Shown here piece by piece: positions 61,589 to 64,000 of a DNA stretch of 64,000 nucleotides. Both the position numbers and the translations under genes were made by a program. The notes beneath the pieces are model-generated. The model was not told the DNA's origin. It did no database searches and worked only from the letters and a program-made list of their open reading frames with translations. The stretch is from Sediminibacterium goheungense (GTDB lineage: Bacteria > Bacteroidota > Bacteroidia > Chitinophagales > Chitinophagaceae). Where the stretch lies: positions 372,001 to 436,000 of the forward strand of contig NZ_SNWP01000010.1 of assembly GCF_004361915.1 (NCBI RefSeq), given 5' to 3'. Numbering within the stretch: the stretch's first letter is position 1; each line of letters starts with the position of its first letter.

Positions 61589-63991
61589 TCATACAAGTGC
61601 AATATCTACCACCTGCTGCATGGTTTTTACGTAATGAAACTGTACACCTTTGATAAAATCGCCCTCAATTTCTTTTACATCTTTCTCATTCTGAGCACAT
61701 AGTATAATCTCTTTCAATCCTGCCCTTTTAGCAGCCAATACTTTTTCTTTGATACCACCCACCGGTAATACCTGTCCACGCAAGGTAATTTCGCCCGTCA
61801 TAGCTAGGTAGGGTTTTACTTTTCTACCCGTGAAAGCTGAAGTAAGTGATGTTAACATGGTAATACCCGCACTCGGACCATCTTTCGGAACAGCACCTTC
61901 GGGCACATGTATATGGATTGATTTTTTAGCAAATACTTCCGGGTCAATACCATACTTGCGCGCATTGGCCTGCAGGTAACTCAGGGCCGTACTCGCACTT
62001 TCCTTCATTACATTTCCAAGGTTACCTGTTAACTTCAGATCGCCTTTACCCTCTCCGAGAATTGTTTCAATAAAAAGAATATCACCTCCAACATAGGTCC
62101 AGGCCAGTCCTACCGCCACGCCCGGCATATTGGCTGTTTTATAGATTTCGTTGCTGTACCGGGCATGCCCAAGTATTTTTTCGATATCTGCTGCCGTTAG
62201 CGTGGTTTTGACTTTATTTTTTATAGCCAGTTCCTTTGCCTGATAGCGCATGATAGATGCCAGCTGACGGTCTAATTCACGCACACCACTTTCCCTGGTA
62301 TAATTTTCAATGATCTTTTCGATCACTTTATCATTCATTTTCACATTTACTTTACCCAGTCCATGTGCTTCTTTTTGCTTGGGTATGAGGTGCCGTTTGG
62401 CAATTTCTACCTTTTCTTCTACAGCATATCCACTCAGGTCAATGATTTCCAGACGATCACGCAATGCTGGTTGTATATTCTGAAGATTATTAGCGGTGGC
62501 AATAAAAAGTACTTTACTCAGGTCATATTCCAGTTCCAGGTAATTATCGTAGAAACTGTTATTCTGTTCCGGGTCGAGTACTTCCAGCAGTGCAGATGAG
62601 GGATCGCCACGGAAATCGTTTCCAATCTTATCTATTTCATCCAGTATCATGACCGGATTCGAGGACTTGCATTTACGAATGTTCTGCAAAATACGACCAG
62701 GCATGGCGCCGATATAGGTTTTCCGATGACCCCTGATTTCACTTTCATCATGCATTCCTCCCAGACTCAGACGAACATATTTGCGTCCGATGGCATGGGC
62801 AATGGATCGGCCGAGTGATGTTTTACCGATACCCGGAGGACCAAGAAAACAAAGGATCGGGCTCTTCATATCGCCCTTCAGTTTCAGAACAGCCAGGTAT
62901 TCCAGGATACGGCTTTTAATTTTAGACATCCCATAGTGGTCGATATCCAGTACCTTTTTGGCATTTTTCAGGTCATAATTATCATCTGTATGTTCATCCC
63001 ATGGTAGATCGAGCATGAGGTCGAGGTGGTTATAAACCACTGAATAATCCGGGGTGCTGGGATGCATTCTTTCCAGTTTCTCGATCCCGGTTTTAAAAAG
63101 ATGCTTAGCTGTATCTGGCCATTTTTTATTTTCTGCCTTTTTTTTCATTTCCGCAATCTCTCTCTCATTGGTATCGCCTCCCAATTCTTCCTTAATACTT
63201 TTCAGTTGCTGCTGAAGAAAATAATCACGTTGTTGTTTATCTATTTCCGTACGTGTTTTGTTGGTTACTTTATCCTTCAGTTCAGCAAACTGCAGCTCAC
63301 GCTGCAGTATATGGATGAGTTTTTCCGCACGCTGGTGTATATCATGTATTTCCAATAAGCCCTGTTTTTCCTGCAAATCACTGTTCAGGTTACTGCTGAC
63401 AAAATTGATGAGGAAAGAAGGGTTTTCGATGTTTTTAAGAATAATGGAAGCTTCCGTTGGCAAATTGGGCGACAGCTGTATGATCTGGGTAGCCAGGTCT
63501 TTGATACTGCTTACGATGGCATTAAAGTCTTCCTGCTTGGGTACTTCATCATCGGCCAGCATGCGGATCGATGCTCTGAAATAGGGATCTTCAGCAACCA
63601 TACCCAGTAATTCAAACCTTTTTTTACCCTGAATAATAATGGTGGTACCTCCATCGGGCATTTTAATCAGCTTCACAATCTTGGCAATGGTACCAATAGA
63701 GCAGAGATCCTTGGGTTCAGGATCTTCTACATTTACATCTTTTTGAGCCACAACGCCAACCAGTTTATCCTGCTTGTATGCCTCGTTAACAGCTTTGATA
63801 CTTTTATCTCTACCCACTGTGATCGGTAAAACCACCCCTGGAAAAAGTACGGTATTTCGAAGTGGTAAAATGGGGAGTGTATCGGGAATGACGGTATCCT
63901 TATCAAAATCGCCATCGTTTTCATTGATGGGTATGATGGGCATAAAGTCTGTATCGTCCTCGGATCTGAAAAAAAGTTTCTCGTTCAACAT
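61589..63991 (-). CDS. lon: Lon protease
   Basis: ATP-dependent cytoplasmic protease of 800 residues. The N-terminal substrate-binding domain starts LPILPLRNTVLFPGVVLPI. The AAA+ module has Walker A GPPGIGKTSLGRSIA and Walker B PVMILDEIDKIG. The C-terminal protease domain carries the Ser/Lys dyad in KDGPSAGITMLTSL and GGIKEKVLAAKRAG. It is followed by a terminator and then porQ. The start ATG lies 9 bases inside the window edge, so the promoter is not visible. Confidence 0.98.
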   Translation of the reverse strand: MLNEKLFFRSEDDTDFMPIIPINENDGDFDKDTVIPDTLPILPLRNTVLFPGVVLPITVGRDKSIKAVNEAYKQDKLVGVVAQKDVNVEDPEPKDLCSIGTIAKIVKLIKMPDGGTTIIIQGKKRFELLGMVAEDPYFRASIRMLADDEVPKQEDFNAIVSSIKDLATQIIQLSPNLPTEASIILKNIENPSFLINFVSSNLNSDLQEKQGLLEIHDIHQRAEKLIHILQRELQFAELKDKVTNKTRTEIDKQQRDYFLQQQLKSIKEELGGDTNEREIAEMKKKAENKKWPDTAKHLFKTGIEKLERMHPSTPDYSVVYNHLDLMLDLPWDEHTDDNYDLKNAKKVLDIDHYGMSKIKSRILEYLAVLKLKGDMKSPILCFLGPPGIGKTSLGRSIAHAIGRKYVRLSLGGMHDESEIRGHRKTYIGAMPGRILQNIRKCKSSNPVMILDEIDKIGNDFRGDPSSALLEVLDPEQNNSFYDNYLELEYDLSKVLFIATANNLQNIQPALRDRLEIIDLSGYAVEEKVEIAKRHLIPKQKEAHGLGKVNVKMNDKVIEKIIENYTRESGVRELDRQLASIMRYQAKELAIKNKVKTTLTAADIEKILGHARYSNEIYKTANMPGVAVGLAWTYVGGDILFIETILGEGKGDLKLTGNLGNVMKESASTALSYLQANARKYGIDPEVFAKKSIHIHVPEGAVPKDGPSAGITMLTSLTSAFTGRKVKPYLAMTGEITLRGQVLPVGGIKEKVLAAKRAGLKEIILCAQNEKDVKEIEGDFIKGVQFHYVKTMQQVVDIALV

Positions 63992-64000
63992 AATTCAATT

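Noticed and set aside
1..64000. Insertion sequences, prophage, integrase or attachment sites
   Set aside because: No transposase, integrase or phage structural protein is encoded, and no terminal inverted repeats flank any gene block.

Overview
The window reads as chromosomal core DNA of a Bacteroidota bacterium, most likely family Chitinophagaceae. Support comes from several lines: type IX secretion parts (PorQ and a PorW/SprE-like TPR protein); DUF5686 and DUF4270 proteins; CarboxypepD_reg/TonB receptors; a LytS/LytTR pair; a single-domain GT5 next to panC/panD; very weak Shine-Dalgarno signals; and -7 boxes of the Bacteroidota form TAnnTTTG just before start codons. There is no phage, transposase, CRISPR array, rRNA or recognisable tRNA. 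Genes are dense and no gap exceeds 300 bases.

Layout. 1-6.1 kb: 3' part of topA, a front-end fatty acid desaturase, a SirB1-like protein, osmC, csaA, ogt and cdd. 6.3-12.4 kb: long signal peptidase I, a divergent B12-binding MerR (CarH/LitR type), an NtrC-type regulator lacking its HTH, and a TonB receptor. 12.5-18.8 kb: pdhB, a second TonB receptor, purC and trhO. 19-26.5 kb: a leftward run of TPR lipoprotein, DUF5686, small membrane protein, penicillin-acylase-like hydrolase and bioF. 26.6-34.6 kb: miaE, then leftward GSCFA, mvaB, rlmB, NUDIX, membrane protein, metK, DUF4270 and GT5. 34.7-44.4 kb: rightward panC, panD, a flippase-like protein, rfaE2, ppk1-ppx, panB, a secreted protein and a LytS/LytTR pair. 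44.5-51.3 kb: an ALDH7-type dehydrogenase, a subtilase, DinB, a lipoprotein, YceI and sucC. 51.3-64 kb: SprT-like, AtpI-like and AtpZ genes, a PorW/SprE-like protein, PBP1A, HAD, CAT-like, NUDIX, porQ and lon.

Functional links. panB, panC and panD supply pantothenate. ppk1 and ppx make and degrade polyphosphate in one overlapping operon. pdhB, sucC and mvaB belong to central acyl-CoA metabolism. PorQ and the PorW/SprE-like protein point to type IX secretion or gliding. LepB, PBP1A and Lon are envelope and proteostasis housekeeping.

The most unusual signal is not a gene. At least six spacers, all at the 3' ends of genes and none in divergent promoter gaps, are built of degenerate words repeated with an exact 7- or 8-base period. 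Four of them fold as long hairpins. Each locus uses a different word. I know of no published description of such elements in this phylum, though heptameric tandem repeats are known from cyanobacteria. Other points of interest are a CarH-like regulator missing one photoadduct histidine, an NtrC regulator without HTH and with an altered GAFTGA loop, several in-frame TTG starts (ppx, lytS-like, porQ), and an AtpZ/AtpI pair not followed by ATP synthase genes.
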